Below, in pieces: positions 32,279 to 32,760 of a stretch of 32,760 bases of DNA (its first letter is position 1; every line of letters begins with the position of its first letter). The position numbers were made by a program, and so were the translations under genes. The stretch is from an uncultured Hyphomicrobiales bacterium. GTDB taxonomy: Bacteria; Pseudomonadota; Alphaproteobacteria; Rhizobiales; Beijerinckiaceae. The stretch spans positions 1 through 32,760 of the forward strand of contig CAIKAR010000122.1 of the NCBI GenBank assembly GCA_903825465.1, read 5' to 3'. Under the pieces are notes generated by a model that was not told the origin of the DNA, made no database searches, and saw only the letters and a list, made by a program, of their open reading frames with translations.

Positions 32279-32760
32279 TCAGCCCTCGCGGCGCGGGGGA
32301 CGCGGCCCCCTTGGCTTGCCCGGACCGCCGGGACGAGGGGGCCCGCCTGATCTGCCACCCGGCCTGTCGGGACGGCGCGGGGGCCTGTCGGCGCCGCCTT
32401 CGGGGCGTTCCCGACGGGCGGGACGCTCGCCGCGCGGTTTGTCGAACGAACGAGGAGCGCCCTTGCCGCCCGGTTTGTCTGAACGGCGGGGACGGTCTCC
32501 GCCGCTCTCGGAGCGCTCGCGGAATGGGCGGGCGGGACGATCCCCGGCGGGCTTGTCAAAACGGCGGGCGGGGCGCTCGCCAGCGGGCTTGTCGAAACGG
32601 CGGGCGGGGCGCTCGCCACCGCCTTCGGAACGCTCGCGGAATGGGCGGGCGGGACGATCCCCGGCGGGCTTGTCAAAGCGGCGGGCCGGGCGGTCGCCGC
32701 CACCCTCGGAGCGCTCGCGGAACGGACGGGCGGGACGATCCCCGGCAGGTTTGTCAAAGC
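32279..32760 (-). CDS. Arg/Pro/Gly-rich C-terminal tail of a pseudouridine synthase (partial, N-terminus off right edge)
   Basis: About 160 residues of a minus-strand frame, open to the window edge, end with PRGPRPPRREG and a stop just before rsmD. The frame is low in complexity and built of Asp-Lys-Pro-Ala-Gly-Asp-Arg-Pro-type repeats with Arg, Pro, Gly and Glu. It has a strong positive charge, typical of the disordered tail of alphaproteobacterial 23S rRNA pseudouridine synthases (RsuA/RluB type), whose catalytic domain would lie to the right. Only the tail is visible, so the identity rests on neighbour order (pseudouridine synthase-rsmD) and on tail type, not on a catalytic motif. Another open frame over 32275-32757 has a TTG start but an Ala/Pro/Ser-rich translation without pattern, and I reject it. 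Confidence 0.65.
   Translation of the reverse strand, partial: FDKPAGDRPARPFRERSEGGGDRPARRFDKPAGDRPARPFRERSEGGGERPARRFDKPAGERPARRFDKPAGDRPARPFRERSESGGDRPRRSDKPGGKGAPRSFDKPRGERPARRERPEGGADRPPRRPDRPGGRSGGPPRPGGPGKPRGPRPPRREG
32480..32758 (-). repeat. In-frame 81-bp tandem repeats in the pseudouridine synthase tail
   Basis: Three 27-codon (81-bp) units, at 32678-32758, 32597-32677 and 32480-32560, begin FDKPAGDRPARPFRERSE, with a 12-codon short unit (FDKPAGERPARR) at 32561-32596 between the second and third. Units are nearly identical in DNA and protein, and multiples of three keep the frame. Degenerate copies continue to about 32400. Slipped-strand or unequal recombination could change the copy number. 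Confidence 0.85.

Noticed and set aside
32275-32757. An Ala/Pro/Ser-rich minus-strand frame starting at TTG
   Set aside because: It overlaps the repeat-rich frame at 32279-32760, whose 27-residue units are far more regular in composition and end exactly before rsmD.

Overview
The window is GC-rich (about two thirds G+C by eye) chromosomal DNA, densely packed with genes on both strands. It looks like an alphaproteobacterium, probably of the Hyphomicrobiales. The reasons are an NDUFA12-family complex I accessory subunit, a methyltransferase resembling the complex I assembly factor NDUFAF5, the long alphaproteobacterial form of the B12-dependent ribonucleotide reductase, a twin TTAA-N7-TTAA (CtrA-type) site, and a pseudouridine synthase with a basic Arg/Pro/Gly-rich tail next to rsmD. 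I cannot fix the genus. No rRNA, tRNA, CRISPR, insertion sequence or prophage gene was seen.

Layout. 1-5.6 kb: the N-terminal part of an NDUFA12-family gene runs off the left edge. A 727-bp intergenic region follows, then nrdJ with a strong terminator, and a convergent Bax-inhibitor-1 family membrane protein with its own terminator and promoter. 5.6-10.5 kb: an ABC permease/ATPase pair of the YbbP/YbbA type diverges from a TesA-like GDSL esterase with overlapping start codons. A CutA protein and ribosomal protein L19 (rplS) follow on the minus strand. 10.6-17 kb: ligA, a Tat-exported DUF3828 protein, a 2-oxoglutarate/Fe(II) oxygenase, a SleB-type cell wall hydrolase and a TauD-family dioxygenase are on the plus strand; a TMEM175-family channel subunit converges on them. 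17.1-19.3 kb: a DsbA-fold isomerase-like protein is coupled to a DHA2-type drug exporter.

19.3-24.2 kb is the most unusual block. It is a minus-strand operon whose three genes overlap by 4 nt at each junction (ATGA and GTGA): a UbiD-family decarboxylase, a lone molybdopterin-binding subunit of the xanthine dehydrogenase/CO dehydrogenase family, and an NMT1/THI5-like substrate-binding protein without a signal peptide. The FeS and FAD subunits that normally accompany such a molybdenum subunit are absent here. I read it as a possible uncharacterised catabolic or biosynthetic module acting on an aromatic or heterocyclic carboxylate.

24.3-28.5 kb: a plus-strand run holds a DUF1194 (von Willebrand A) protein, a Tat-exported gamma-glutamyltransferase and a glutathionyl-hydroquinone reductase. 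A DsrE-like protein converges on it, with a CtrA-like site and a 10-bp-spaced direct repeat upstream. 28.6-32.76 kb (all minus strand): pseudouridine synthase tail (running off the right edge), rsmD, asd, an NDUFAF5-like methyltransferase, a lipoprotein and mutT. The apparent aims are lysine/threonine/methionine precursor supply, rRNA modification, respiratory complex I maturation and nucleotide-pool cleaning, with the genes closely spaced.
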